Origin: JALZOC01 sp031361295
GTDB lineage: Bacteria > Acidobacteriota > Vicinamibacteria > Vicinamibacterales > 2-12-FULL-66-21
Assembly: GCA_031361295.1 (NCBI GenBank)
Contig: JANMCN010000276.1
Location: 11,958 to 75,957 of the forward strand
Direction of reading: 5' to 3'
Length of the DNA stretch: 64,000 nucleotides
Shown here: in pieces, positions 25,549 to 33,760 of the stretch
Position numbering within the stretch: position 1 is the stretch's first letter
Layout: each line of letters begins with the position of its first letter
The notes under the pieces: model-generated
What the model saw: only the letters and a program-made list of their open reading frames with translations
Databases searched by the model: none
Told to the model about the DNA's origin: nothing
Position numbers and translations under genes: made by a program

Positions 25549-26777
25549 AGACGTCCGCGCTCGCGCGCTTCCTTCGATACGTCACGATCGACACGCGATC
25601 CGATGAACACTCCGCCACCACCCCGAGCACGCCGGGCCAGTGGACGCTGCTCCGCCTGCTCGCTGAGGAACTCGCGGACATCGGACTCACCGACGTGTCC
25701 CTCGACGGATTCGGGTACGTGATGGCGACGATTCCCGCAACCACTTCGAAGGTTGCTGTTCCGTCGATCGGCTTCATCGCGCACGTGGACACGTCACCCG
25801 AGATGCCGGGCCATGGGGTCAGGCCGCTGGTACACCCGCAATATGACGGAGGGGACCTGGCTCTCCCCGACGATCCCACGGTGGTCCTGCGGGCGGCGGA
25901 CAACCCAGCCCTGCGCGGCCAGATAGGAAACGACATCGTGACGGCCTCCGGGCTGACCCTCCTCGGCGCCGATGACAAGGCGGGGGTCGCGGAAATTGTC
26001 GCCGCCGCCGAGCATCTCGTCCAGCACCCCGGGATTCCCCACGGCGTCATCCGGATTGCCTTCACCCCGGACGAGGAGATCGGACGCGGCGCAGATCACT
26101 TCGACGTCGCGCGGTTCGGCGCGGCGTGCGCCTATACGCTCGATGGCGGCGGCCTCGGGGAACTCGAGTACGAGAGTTTTTCCGCGGACGCCGTGACGGT
26201 CACGTTCAAGGGCTTCAATACACATCCGGGCTATGCGAAGGGCCGGATGGTCAACGCGATCCGGGTCGCGGCGGACTTCATCGCGCGGCTGCCGAGGACC
26301 GAACTGTCGCCGGAGACGACCGAAGGGTACGAGGGGTACCTGCACCCGTATCAAGTGCAGGCCGCGGCGGAGCGGACCAGCGTCAAGGTGCTGCTGCGGG
26401 ATTTCGCAACGGCGGCGCTCCTCGACAAGGCACGGCTCGTCGAGCAGCTCGCCCGTGATGTCGTCGCTGCGCATCCCGGCTCCTCATTCACCGCCGTCGT
26501 CGAGGAGTCCTACCGGAACATGCGGGCAGTGCTCGAGCATCACCCGCAGGTCGTCGAGCACGCGCGCGACGCCATTCGCCGCGCCGGCCTCGATCCTGTC
26601 GAGCGGCCGATCCGCGGAGGCACGGACGGATCGCGCCTGTCGTTCATGGGGCTGCCAACGCCGAACCTGTTTGCCGGCGAGCACAACTTCCATTCGCGAC
26701 TCGAATGGGTGTCCGCCCAAGACATGGACAAGGCGGTCGAGGTGATCGTGCGGCTCTGCGAGCGCTGGGCCGAGTAG
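25545..26777 (+). CDS. pepT: Peptidase T (tripeptide aminopeptidase)
   Basis: A 410-residue M20 zinc exopeptidase that removes the N-terminal residue of tripeptides in the cytoplasm. Zinc and catalytic residues are visible in GFIAHVDTSPE (His ~76), LLGADDKAGVAEI (bridging Asp ~142), TPDEEIGRGADHF (catalytic Glu and zinc Glu ~175), YTLDGGGLGELEYE, the dimerisation-domain GFNTHPGYAKGRMVNA, and GEHNFHSRLEW (zinc His). ATG 25545 overlaps the YkgJ-type gene stop by four bases (ATGA). Length matches PepT. Confidence 0.95.
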   Translation: MKTSALARFLRYVTIDTRSDEHSATTPSTPGQWTLLRLLAEELADIGLTDVSLDGFGYVMATIPATTSKVAVPSIGFIAHVDTSPEMPGHGVRPLVHPQYDGGDLALPDDPTVVLRAADNPALRGQIGNDIVTASGLTLLGADDKAGVAEIVAAAEHLVQHPGIPHGVIRIAFTPDEEIGRGADHFDVARFGAACAYTLDGGGLGELEYESFSADAVTVTFKGFNTHPGYAKGRMVNAIRVAADFIARLPRTELSPETTEGYEGYLHPYQVQAAAERTSVKVLLRDFATAALLDKARLVEQLARDVVAAHPGSSFTAVVEESYRNMRAVLEHHPQVVEHARDAIRRAGLDPVERPIRGGTDGSRLSFMGLPTPNLFAGEHNFHSRLEWVSAQDMDKAVEVIVRLCERWAE

Positions 26778-26802
26778 GAGGCCGGTTTTTTCGCAACGGC
26801 TG

Positions 26803-27555
26803 TCAGCCGATGTCGAACTCCGCGATGACCGGGGCATGATCGCTCGTCCCGAACTCCCGTTGCACCGCGCACGTGCGTACCCGGTCGAAGAGAGCCTGGC
26901 TCGCCAGGAAGTAATCGAGCCTCCACCCGATATTGCGCTGCCGCATGTTGCGCCACGGAGCCCACCAGGTGAACATCTCGTCGTTGTCCGGCTCGAGCGC
27001 CCGCCCGACATCAACGACCCCGTGCGCGATAATCCGCTCGAGCTGCGCCCGCTCTTCGGGCAGCTGGCCGATCACGGACGGCTTGCGCTCCTTCGGATGC
27101 ACGTCGCGCTCGGTTCTCGCGATGTTCAGGTCTCCACAGATGACGATCGGCTGCGCGTGGCGTGCCGCGTCCGCGGTGAACTGCTCGAGCGCGTCGAGGA
27201 ACCGCACCTTCGCGGCGAAATCCTTGCCCCCGTTCGGCACGTAGACCGACACGGCCGTCAACTGCGGCAGGTGGACGAGCACGATCCGGTTCTCGTAGTC
27301 GAACGCCGGATGCGCGAACGCCGGCCGTTCCGCGGCCAGGCGCTTGCTGATGTGCAGGCCCACACCTGAGTAGCCTTTGCCCCCATGCCAGTAACACCAG
27401 TACCCTTCGAGCTCGCACAACCAGACCGGAAGCTGGTCGGCGGCCGCCTTGATTTCCTGCAGGCACACGATGTCGGGCTGCTCGCGTTCGAGCCAGTCTT
27501 GGAGCTCCGCCTGCCGTGCACGGATGCCGTTGACGTTCCACGTGGCGATCTTCAT
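26803..27555 (-). CDS. xth: Exodeoxyribonuclease III (AP endonuclease)
   Basis: A 250-residue EEP-fold nuclease for base-excision repair. Motifs: ATWNVNGIRAR (Asn7), IVCLQEIKA (metal Glu ~34), SVYVPNGG (Tyr), ICGDLNIARTERDVH (Asp/Asn ~146-148), RLDYFLAS and the C-terminal GTSDHAPV (Asp-His). Intact and of typical length. Convergent with pepT (25 bases). Upstream lies a 370-base stretch that includes a small conserved-looking gene on the same strand. Confidence 0.95.
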   Translation of the reverse strand: MKIATWNVNGIRARQAELQDWLEREQPDIVCLQEIKAAADQLPVWLCELEGYWCYWHGGKGYSGVGLHISKRLAAERPAFAHPAFDYENRIVLVHLPQLTAVSVYVPNGGKDFAAKVRFLDALEQFTADAARHAQPIVICGDLNIARTERDVHPKERKPSVIGQLPEERAQLERIIAHGVVDVGRALEPDNDEMFTWWAPWRNMRQRNIGWRLDYFLASQALFDRVRTCAVQREFGTSDHAPVIAEFDIG

Positions 27556-27671
27556 AAGACAGGGAAGATCTTATGCAACCTCCCGTCTAATCCGTGAGGC
27601 CGGAGTACAATCCGTCGCCGAAAGTGCCGCCGAATGGACGAGCTTTCGGGCCGTGCGTTTTTTCGAACGCG

Positions 27672-27881
27672 TCACTCTGGAAGTCGCGCGCGAGCGTGCG
27701 ACTTGTCGGGTGTGGGCGCAGACGATGCGGGAAGTTGCTTCCCGTTCTGGTGAGCAGCGATCGTGCAGGCGTCCGACCTTGCGTCGAGAATGCCGACAAC
27801 CTCGCCGTTGTACGTTTCGTAAACGCCTGCCAGGCATCCACATGGCAGGATCTTGCTCGAAAGTCCACGAAGAATCTGCAT
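27672..27881 (-). CDS. Small cysteine-containing protein, unknown function
   Basis: A 69-residue predicted protein. The N-terminal half looks constrained: ILPCGCLAGVYETYNGEVV, then ILDARSDACTIAAHQ, with a CGC pair, a third Cys and a nearby His that could bind a metal. The C-terminal third is low-complexity. I recall similar short CGCLAG-VYE-type proteins in related genomes but cannot confirm this here. Codon use is plausible. It sits between xth and the kinase-fold gene, on the xth strand. No strong Shine-Dalgarno. Confidence 0.5.
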   Translation of the reverse strand: MQILRGLSSKILPCGCLAGVYETYNGEVVGILDARSDACTIAAHQNGKQLPASSAPTPDKSHARARLPE

Positions 27882-27927
27882 GACAGCTTCTTAGACCCCG
27901 CCGAGGGGTGCGGGGTTTAACGGACGA

Positions 27928-29004
27928 ATGAAGTTCGCGGACGTGCTGGTCTACATCGCAATGGCCGTCGGCGGCACCGCGGCGGTCGCGGTGTGTGTCC
28001 GCCTCACGTGGCATGCGATTGGCCTGTACCGCATCCGGCGCGCGGGACCCCGTCGTCTCCGTGCCTCGCGGCACGTCATCTGGCGAGATCCCGGGGATGT
28101 GGCGGGGCTCGACATGACGACCGGACCAGGCGGCCCCGGCGGCGCACCCGTGGCGCCGTTCCGGTTCGTCGAGGAACACACGAGCGGATCGCAACCGTGC
28201 GTGTCGGTCACGGATGCCCGTGGTCGCCTGTGGCGAGTCAAGTGGGGCAACGAGGTGCGGTCGGAGAACGTGGCGGTACGCCTCGCGTGGGCGTGCGGGT
28301 ACTTTGCCGAGACCACGTACTTCCTCGCGGCAGGCGAGATCGAAGGCGCGAAGGACCTGCAGCGCGCGCGTCACTGCATCAACGACGACTGCGCGTTTGC
28401 CGAGGCGAGGTTCGAGCTCGAGGACCCGGCCGTCCGCAAGATGTTCGAGGAACACAGCTGGGCCTGGAACGACAACCCCTTCGTCGGGACGCGCGAGCTG
28501 CACGGCCTCAAGGTCCTGGTGATGCTGCTCTCCAACTGGGATACGAAGGATCGGCGCGACGTGGCGCGCGGTTCGAATACCGCGATCTTCGAACACCGGG
28601 TGTCGGGGTGGCGCCACGAAGCGCTGTACCTGATTACCGACTGGGGGGGCTCCATGGGCCGCTGGGGCGCAAATATCGTCACGCGCGGCCGCTGGGATCC
28701 GGCGGGGTTCGAGGCGCAGACTCCCCAGTTCGTCGCCGGAGTGGACCAGGGTATCGTCACGTTCGGCTATTCGGGACAGCGGACGGACGACGTGGCGGGC
28801 GGGATTCGAACGAGCGACGTCGCGTGGCTATACCGATACCTGGGACGGATCAGCGACGGGCAGCTGCAGGCGATGCTCGGGGCAAGCGGCGCGGACGTCG
28901 AGGAGACCGGGATGTTCGTCCGGTCGCTCCGGGACCGGATCTCGCAGCTCGGTCGGACGTGCGGCGCGAGCGAACGCGTGGAGACAACCGGCGCCGCGAT
29001 TTGA
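27928..29004 (+). CDS. Membrane-anchored protein with predicted kinase-like fold
   Basis: A 358-residue protein with one N-terminal transmembrane helix (about 7-29). The soluble part has spaced motifs that resemble atypical kinases (HipA, CotH, Fam20C, PI3/4-kinase-like): WRVKWGNEVRSENVAVRLA (candidate ATP-binding Lys105 and Glu109/113), LLSNWDTKDRRD (candidate catalytic N203-W-D205) and YLITDWGGSMG (candidate metal-binding D238-W-G). A Cys pair (HCINDDC) lies near 150. I know no assigned function. It is monocistronic and convergent with the HAD/glnS operon. The kinase assignment is inference from motif order only. Confidence 0.75.
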   Translation: MKFADVLVYIAMAVGGTAAVAVCVRLTWHAIGLYRIRRAGPRRLRASRHVIWRDPGDVAGLDMTTGPGGPGGAPVAPFRFVEEHTSGSQPCVSVTDARGRLWRVKWGNEVRSENVAVRLAWACGYFAETTYFLAAGEIEGAKDLQRARHCINDDCAFAEARFELEDPAVRKMFEEHSWAWNDNPFVGTRELHGLKVLVMLLSNWDTKDRRDVARGSNTAIFEHRVSGWRHEALYLITDWGGSMGRWGANIVTRGRWDPAGFEAQTPQFVAGVDQGIVTFGYSGQRTDDVAGGIRTSDVAWLYRYLGRISDGQLQAMLGASGADVEETGMFVRSLRDRISQLGRTCGASERVETTGAAI

Positions 29005-29068
29005 CTGCCGCCCGCGGAAACGCGCAGCACGGAGGTGGGCGGACCGCGCTCCGACCGGGAGCGGTCGG

Positions 29069-29761
29069 TCAGTCGAAAGCGCCGCGCTCGATGTGATCCG
29101 CCAGGTCCGTGAGTGACTGGACGCGCGGGCAGTCCGCCTCGGGGTAGAGCCCGGCTTCATCGAGCAACACGGCGCGCAGGCCGGCCGCCCTGGCGCCAAG
29201 GACGTCCACGTTGTAGAGATCACCCACGTGGATCGTCGTTTCCCGTCTGGCGCGGCTGCGCGCAAGCGCGATTTCAAAGAACCGCGGGTCGGGCTTTTCG
29301 ACCCCTTCCTCGTGCGAATCGAGGATGCAGTCGACGAGCCCCGTCAGAGCCAGCCGGTCGAACAGCACGCGAACCTTCCCGTTGGCGTTCGACACGACCG
29401 TCAGGTGCAGACCGCGCGCGCGCAGCCTCGCCAGCACGGGCACGACGTCCGCGGGCATCAGCTCCCAGAGATTCGACTCCTGGTGGTATGCATGCAGCTC
29501 GGCCAGGGCCGCGTCCGTCGCGGCGCCGACCGGCACTCCGGCGTGTTCGAGAATCAGGTTGAAGTAGATCCAGCCGCGGCTCGCATCGTTGGTGACCTTG
29601 ATAGTCTCACCGACATCGAGCGTGCGTTTGGCCGGCGCTTCGGCGCGGGCGAGCGCCGCCGGGTCGACACGAACCCCGTGTTTCGCGAGGCCCGCGCTGA
29701 TCCGGGTCCAGTTCGGGAAGACGAGGACGCCACCCGCATCGAGGAAGATGGTTTCGAGCAC
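29069..29761 (-). CDS. HAD-superfamily hydrolase
   Basis: A 230-residue HAD phosphatase. Motif I is FLDAGGVLVFP: nucleophile Asp followed by AGG, so the second (acid/base) Asp is replaced by Gly. Motif II is VVSNANG, motif III Lys in EGVEKPDP, and motif IV HVGDLYNVDVLGARAAG. It starts with GTG 29761, sharing one base with the glnS stop (TAGTG), a coupling also seen at 5408. A longer upstream frame overlaps glnS and is spurious. The missing acid Asp suggests altered or lost phosphatase activity. Substrate unknown. Confidence 0.85.
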   Translation of the reverse strand: MLETIFLDAGGVLVFPNWTRISAGLAKHGVRVDPAALARAEAPAKRTLDVGETIKVTNDASRGWIYFNLILEHAGVPVGAATDAALAELHAYHQESNLWELMPADVVPVLARLRARGLHLTVVSNANGKVRVLFDRLALTGLVDCILDSHEEGVEKPDPRFFEIALARSRARRETTIHVGDLYNVDVLGARAAGLRAVLLDEAGLYPEADCPRVQSLTDLADHIERGAFD

Positions 29762-31473
29762 TACCCGGGCTGCTCGATCCGCCCCCACGCATCCTTGAGG
29801 GTCACGGTGCGATTGAAGACGAGCCGCGCCGCCGTCGAATCGCGGTCCACGCAGAAGTACCCGAGCCGTTCGAACTGGTATCGCATGCCGGGCGCCGCGC
29901 CCGCGACGCTCGGCTCGACGCGGGCCTGCGCGATCACGTCGAGCGAGGCCGGGTTCAGGTCCGCCAGGAAATCGCCGGACGCTTCCGGCGATTCGCTGTT
30001 GAAGAGCCGGTCGTAGAGCCGCACCTCCACCTCGAGCGCGTGGGCAGCGGACACCCAGTGGAGCGTCGCCTTCACCTTGCGCCCGTCCTGCGCGTCGCCG
30101 CCCCGGGTGGCTGGATCGTACGTGCAGTGGAGCGCAGCGATCTCGCCCGACGCGTCCTTGACCACCCGCGTGCACGTCACGAAGTACGCGCCCCGCAGGC
30201 GGACTTCTCGGCCCGGCGCGAGGCGGAAGAATTTCTTCGGCGGATCCTCCCTGAAGTCGTCGCGCTCGATGTACAGCTCCCGCCCGAACGGCACGCTTCG
30301 CGTCCCCGCGGAGGCCTGATCCGGGTTGCTGGCGATCTCGAACGATTCCGACGCCCCTTCCGGGTAGTTGTCGATGATGACCCGCACGGGATTGAGCACG
30401 CCCATGACGCGCGGCGCGGTTCGATTCAGATCTTCACGGACGGCATGTTCGAGGAGCGCCACGTCGACGATGCTCTCGCGCTTCGCGACACCGATCCGAT
30501 CGCAGAAGGCGCGGATCGCGTCTGGCGTATACCCGCGGCGCCGCATGCCGACGATCGTCGGCATCCTGGGATCGTCCCAGCCGGTGACGCGCGCCTCCTG
30601 CACCAGCTGGAGCAGCTTCCGTTTGCTCAGGACCGTGTACGTCAGGTTGAGGCGGGCGAATTCGATCTGCCGCGGCGTCGCCGGTACGGGGAGGTGGGCG
30701 ATGAGCCAGTCGTACAGCGGCCGATGGTCCTCGAACTCGAGCGTACAGAGCGAATGCGTCACGTGTTCGAGCGCGTCCGACGGCGGGTGCGCAAAGTCGT
30801 ACATCGGGTAGATGCACCACGTGTCGCCGGTCCGATAGTGATGCGCACGGCGGATCCTGTACAGGACGGGATCGCGCATGTTGATATTGGGCGCGGCCAT
30901 GTCGATGCGCGCGCGCAGCACGTGGGCGCCGTCCTCGAACTCGCCGGCCCGCATGCGCGCGAACAGATCCAGGTTCTCCTCGACCGCGCGGCTGCGATAG
31001 GGGCTGTCGCTGCCGGGCTCCGTCAGCGTGCCACGGAGCTGGCGAATCTCGTCCGCTGTGAGGCTGTCGACGTACGCATGCCCGTTCGCGATGAGTTGGA
31101 CGGCGTACTCGTAGAGCTTTTCGAAATAGTCGGAGGCGTACCTCGCCTCACCGCTCCACCGGAATCCCAGCCATCGCACGTCCTCGCTGATCGACCGGGC
31201 GTACTCGACGTCTTCCTTCGTGGGATTCGTATCGTCGAACCTCAGGTTGCAGGTGCCGCCGAACTCGCCCGCGACGCCGAAATTGAGGCAGATCGACTTG
31301 GCGTGCCCGATGTGCAGGTATCCGTTCGGCTCCGGCGGGAACCGCGTGGCGACGCGGCCGCCGTGCCGGCCGGCCCTGACGTCCTCGGCGACGGCCGCGC
31401 GGATGAAATCGACACCCGGGGCCGGGTCCCGTTCCGCCGCGCCGATCGCCGCATCAGGGCTGTTCGTGTCCAT
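29761..31473 (-). CDS. glnS: Glutaminyl-tRNA synthetase
   Basis: A 570-residue class I synthetase charging tRNA-Gln. The N-terminal catalytic domain has PPEPNGYLHIGHAKS (HIGH, near 54) and LRFDDTNP; the KMSKS equivalent is VLSKRKLLQLV (~282). GWDDPRMPTI precedes the helical bundle, and the anticodon-binding domain includes FRLAPGREVRLR. ATG 31473 begins the conserved N-terminus; upstream in-frame residues are not family-like. A TATAAT hexamer lies on the same strand at 31494-31489, 15 bases before the ATG. GlnRS (not GatCAB alone) is used here. Downstream HAD gene is translationally coupled. Confidence 0.95.
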   Translation of the reverse strand: MDTNSPDAAIGAAERDPAPGVDFIRAAVAEDVRAGRHGGRVATRFPPEPNGYLHIGHAKSICLNFGVAGEFGGTCNLRFDDTNPTKEDVEYARSISEDVRWLGFRWSGEARYASDYFEKLYEYAVQLIANGHAYVDSLTADEIRQLRGTLTEPGSDSPYRSRAVEENLDLFARMRAGEFEDGAHVLRARIDMAAPNINMRDPVLYRIRRAHHYRTGDTWCIYPMYDFAHPPSDALEHVTHSLCTLEFEDHRPLYDWLIAHLPVPATPRQIEFARLNLTYTVLSKRKLLQLVQEARVTGWDDPRMPTIVGMRRRGYTPDAIRAFCDRIGVAKRESIVDVALLEHAVREDLNRTAPRVMGVLNPVRVIIDNYPEGASESFEIASNPDQASAGTRSVPFGRELYIERDDFREDPPKKFFRLAPGREVRLRGAYFVTCTRVVKDASGEIAALHCTYDPATRGGDAQDGRKVKATLHWVSAAHALEVEVRLYDRLFNSESPEASGDFLADLNPASLDVIAQARVEPSVAGAAPGMRYQFERLGYFCVDRDSTAARLVFNRTVTLKDAWGRIEQPG

Positions 31474-31488
31474 GGCTCGCAAACGATC

Positions 31489-31494
31489 ATTATA
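31489..31494 (-). promoter_or_regulatory. Consensus -10 element upstream of glnS
   Basis: Perfect TATAAT on the minus strand, 15 bases before the glnS ATG. No good -35 hexamer at 16-18 bases; the preceding bases are CGC, not the extended TGN. Position would give a leader of about eight bases. Confidence 0.4.
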
Positions 31495-31604
31495 GCGGGG
31501 TGTCCGGATTTGATCGGTTTCGACCAGTCCGGCTGGAGCGGCGTCGCCCCCCCCGGAGGCGGAACCCGCCCGAACCCGGGCCCCGAGTAACATGGGGCAG
31601 CACT

Positions 31605-32024
31605 ATGGGCTTCCGCTATTCGCGACGCGTGCAATTTGGGGACACCGACCTCGTCGGCATCGTCCACTTCAGCATGTTCTTCCGGTACATGGAAGAAGCC
31701 GAGCATGCGCTGTGGCGCGCCGCCGGACTGCCCGTCATCCGGGAGGCGGATGGGGCGGGGTGGCCGAGGGTGTCGGCCACGTTCGACTACAAGGCTCCGC
31801 TGCGATTCGAGGACGAGTTCGAGGTGGACGTGGATCTCACCGACATCACGAGGCGGACGATCCGGTACGCCTTCACCCTTCGTCGCGACGGGACCGTCAT
31901 CGGGAAAGGAACTCTCACGGCCGTGAGTGCGCGCAAGCGAAACGGCGGGCTCGAGGCGATCCCCGTCCCTGAGGACGTCGTCGCGCGCCTGCGGCGCGCC
32001 ATCGAAACGGCCGCCCAGCCCTAG
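31605..32024 (+). CDS. Hotdog-fold acyl-CoA thioesterase (YbgC/FadM-like)
   Basis: A 139-residue 4-hydroxybenzoyl-CoA thioesterase-like protein. The YbgC/FadM signature is complete: VQFGDTDLVGIVHFSMFFRYMEEAEHAL, with the catalytic Asp in GDTD and VHF following. A second conserved block is SATFDYKAPLRFEDEFEVDV. It should hydrolyse acyl-CoA thioesters in the cytoplasm; chain preference unknown. I use ATG 31605 because the family begins there. Divergent from glnS and convergent with the secreted phosphodiesterase-like gene. Confidence 0.88.
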   Translation: MGFRYSRRVQFGDTDLVGIVHFSMFFRYMEEAEHALWRAAGLPVIREADGAGWPRVSATFDYKAPLRFEDEFEVDVDLTDITRRTIRYAFTLRRDGTVIGKGTLTAVSARKRNGGLEAIPVPEDVVARLRRAIETAAQP

Positions 32025-32034
32025 ACGGCCAGGC

Positions 32035-33003
32035 TCAGTGCGCAGGCGACGCGGGATGCAGCTCCCGGGCGAACTCCTCGTACTGATCCACTGCGACGTA
32101 GTCCACGCCCGCCCGAACAGCTGCCGTCCAGCGCTCGCGTACCGCATCGAGCGACCCGAAGTTGTACGACGGCGACCACCCGCTGGACGTATCACCCGGA
32201 GTGAAGCCGTCGAGGGTATAAAACCGGATCCACAACCCGGCGGCGTGGGCCTCGCGGACCGCTGATCGGAGCCGCGCCTCGTCCTCGGCCGTCCAGGGAC
32301 CTGCCTTGGGCTGTCCCTCCGGCTCAATCACCGACCACGGATTGTTCGACCAGCGCCGGTAGTTCGTCGGCGTCAACGAGGCGTTCGGTCCGGTCCGGTG
32401 GACGGCGCCGAACACCCGCAGCTTCCCTCCCACGGGCACCCGCTCGTAGAAGTCCCGCTCCTGTTCGTCCTGCTCACCTGTCAGGACGAGCACGGGCCCG
32501 GCCGTGATCGAGGGCAGGTCCCCCGCGGACGCCGTCCGCGGCGCAGTGCTCAGCCAGGCCTCGTACTCGCCCAGCAGCGCCCACACCGCCTCGTGATGTG
32601 CCGCCTCGTCTGACTTGAAGTCGAGATTCAGCGTGATGAGCGGCCACTCGTCGCGACGGTTCTCACGCAGGGCCCGCTCGACCAGCGGACGGATCCGCTC
32701 GAAAAAGTAATCCCGCATGGCCGGTTCGTTTCCGGTGAACGGGGCGCCATGCGTCACCAGCGAGCGGCCCGTTCCGGTTCGGGGATCCACATACCACGCC
32801 AGATCCTGCTCGATCGCCAGCGGCAGCCCGGTGCCGAGCGCCCGCTCGATGCGGTCCGGCCACTGCCCGTCGTACGGATAGCAGTTGTGCGCATCGAGCA
32901 GCACGCGCGTCCCCGGCTTGAGGGCATCCGCCACCGGAACGGCCCCCTGAAGGCTTGCGCCAAGCACAAGGCACGACCAGACCAGGACGGATCGACGAAT
33001 CAT
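32035..33003 (-). CDS. Secreted PLC-like phosphodiesterase-fold protein
   Basis: A 322-residue exported protein with a signal peptide (about residues 1-22, Ala-rich cleavage region). The N-terminus of the mature part, LLDAHNCYPYDGQW, then GLPLAIEQDLAWYVDP and VTHGAPF, matches the PI-PLC/glycerophosphodiesterase TIM-barrel pattern in which HN and ExD bind metal. ITLNLDFKS and the C-terminal IRFYTLDGF and VDYVAVDQYEEFA agree with barrel strands. It may cleave a phosphodiester on lipids or glycerophosphodiesters; substrate not known. Confidence 0.78.
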   Translation of the reverse strand: MIRRSVLVWSCLVLGASLQGAVPVADALKPGTRVLLDAHNCYPYDGQWPDRIERALGTGLPLAIEQDLAWYVDPRTGTGRSLVTHGAPFTGNEPAMRDYFFERIRPLVERALRENRRDEWPLITLNLDFKSDEAAHHEAVWALLGEYEAWLSTAPRTASAGDLPSITAGPVLVLTGEQDEQERDFYERVPVGGKLRVFGAVHRTGPNASLTPTNYRRWSNNPWSVIEPEGQPKAGPWTAEDEARLRSAVREAHAAGLWIRFYTLDGFTPGDTSSGWSPSYNFGSLDAVRERWTAAVRAGVDYVAVDQYEEFARELHPASPAH

Positions 33004-33086
33004 CCGGAGAGTCTATCCTCACCCTGGCGCGGGCAGGAAACGCGTAAGCCACGACCCTCATGGTCCCGTACGCGGCAGTGATGCGT

Positions 33087-33200
33087 TTACCAGCGCGGAC
33101 CGCTGCAGCCGCGCATCAGCACCGTGAGCAGCAGCGTTCCCACAATCGAGACCGCCAGCGATCCGAGACACCCGAGCCGGCTGGAGAAGAGTCCGAACAT
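33087..33200 (-). CDS. 37-residue single-pass membrane microprotein
   Basis: A very short reading frame: MFGLFSSRLGCLGSL, a hydrophobic stretch (residues about 12-29) and a basic end RGCSGPRW. The pattern Phe-Gly-Leu-Phe-Ser-Ser-Arg-Leu-Gly-Cys-Leu-Gly then a TM helix looks like a family of tiny membrane proteins I have seen as hypotheticals. It lies between the PLC-like gene and the cupin gene, on their strand, 55 bases after the cupin stop. No clear Shine-Dalgarno. Confidence 0.5.
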   Translation of the reverse strand: MFGLFSSRLGCLGSLAVSIVGTLLLTVLMRGCSGPRW

Positions 33201-33255
33201 GCACACCGTGGTGCATAGGCGCTGCCATGCGCCGCCTGAGCTGGATCGAGTGCCT

Positions 33256-33690
33256 TCACCGTGGTTTCTGCTCGTAGTTGATGAGGATCACGAGGTTCTC
33301 CACCCCGACCTGCTTGAGGCCATGTGAGCTGCCTGGCCGCGTCAGCACCGCCGTCCCCGGTCCGACGTCGAAGCCCTTGCCGTCGATCGTCATGAGTCCG
33401 TGCCCACTGAGGACGTAGTAGATTTCGTCTTCCGTCTGTTCGTGGTACCCGATCCCGGAGCCCGGCTTGAGCGCGCGCTTCCTGAACACGAGGCCGAGCC
33501 CCGGCGTCTGCCGGAAGAAGGAATAGCCGATGGTTTCTCCGCCGCCGTTGTGGGTACCCGGTTCGGCCGCCGCGACGTCCGCGTCGCGCTCGATCACGTA
33601 GCCGCCCGGCACGGGTTTCCTGGGGGCTGCCTGCCCCCACCCGCCGCAGCACACCAGCCCGATCAACAACACTGCATAACGCTTCGCCAT
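33256..33690 (-). CDS. Exported cupin-domain protein
   Basis: A 144-residue single cupin with an N-terminal signal peptide (hydrophobic residues 6-18). Cupin motif 1 is present as GSGIGYHEQTEDEIYYVLSG (metal ligands His, Glu, Glu) and motif 2 as PGTAVLTRPGSSHGLKQVG (His). ATG 33690 follows AGGAGG at six bases, and the longer upstream frame is rejected. Such proteins are often sugar-binding or isomerase-like, but the role is unknown. Located downstream of the GntR/LacI-type regulator with 70 bases between. Confidence 0.85.
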   Translation of the reverse strand: MAKRYAVLLIGLVCCGGWGQAAPRKPVPGGYVIERDADVAAAEPGTHNGGGETIGYSFFRQTPGLGLVFRKRALKPGSGIGYHEQTEDEIYYVLSGHGLMTIDGKGFDVGPGTAVLTRPGSSHGLKQVGVENLVILINYEQKPR

Positions 33691-33760
33691 GAGGTCCTCC
33701 TGAGACACCGCATGATAGGCCGGATGGCGCCGTCGATCGGGCGCGCCCTGTCGCCCGCGT

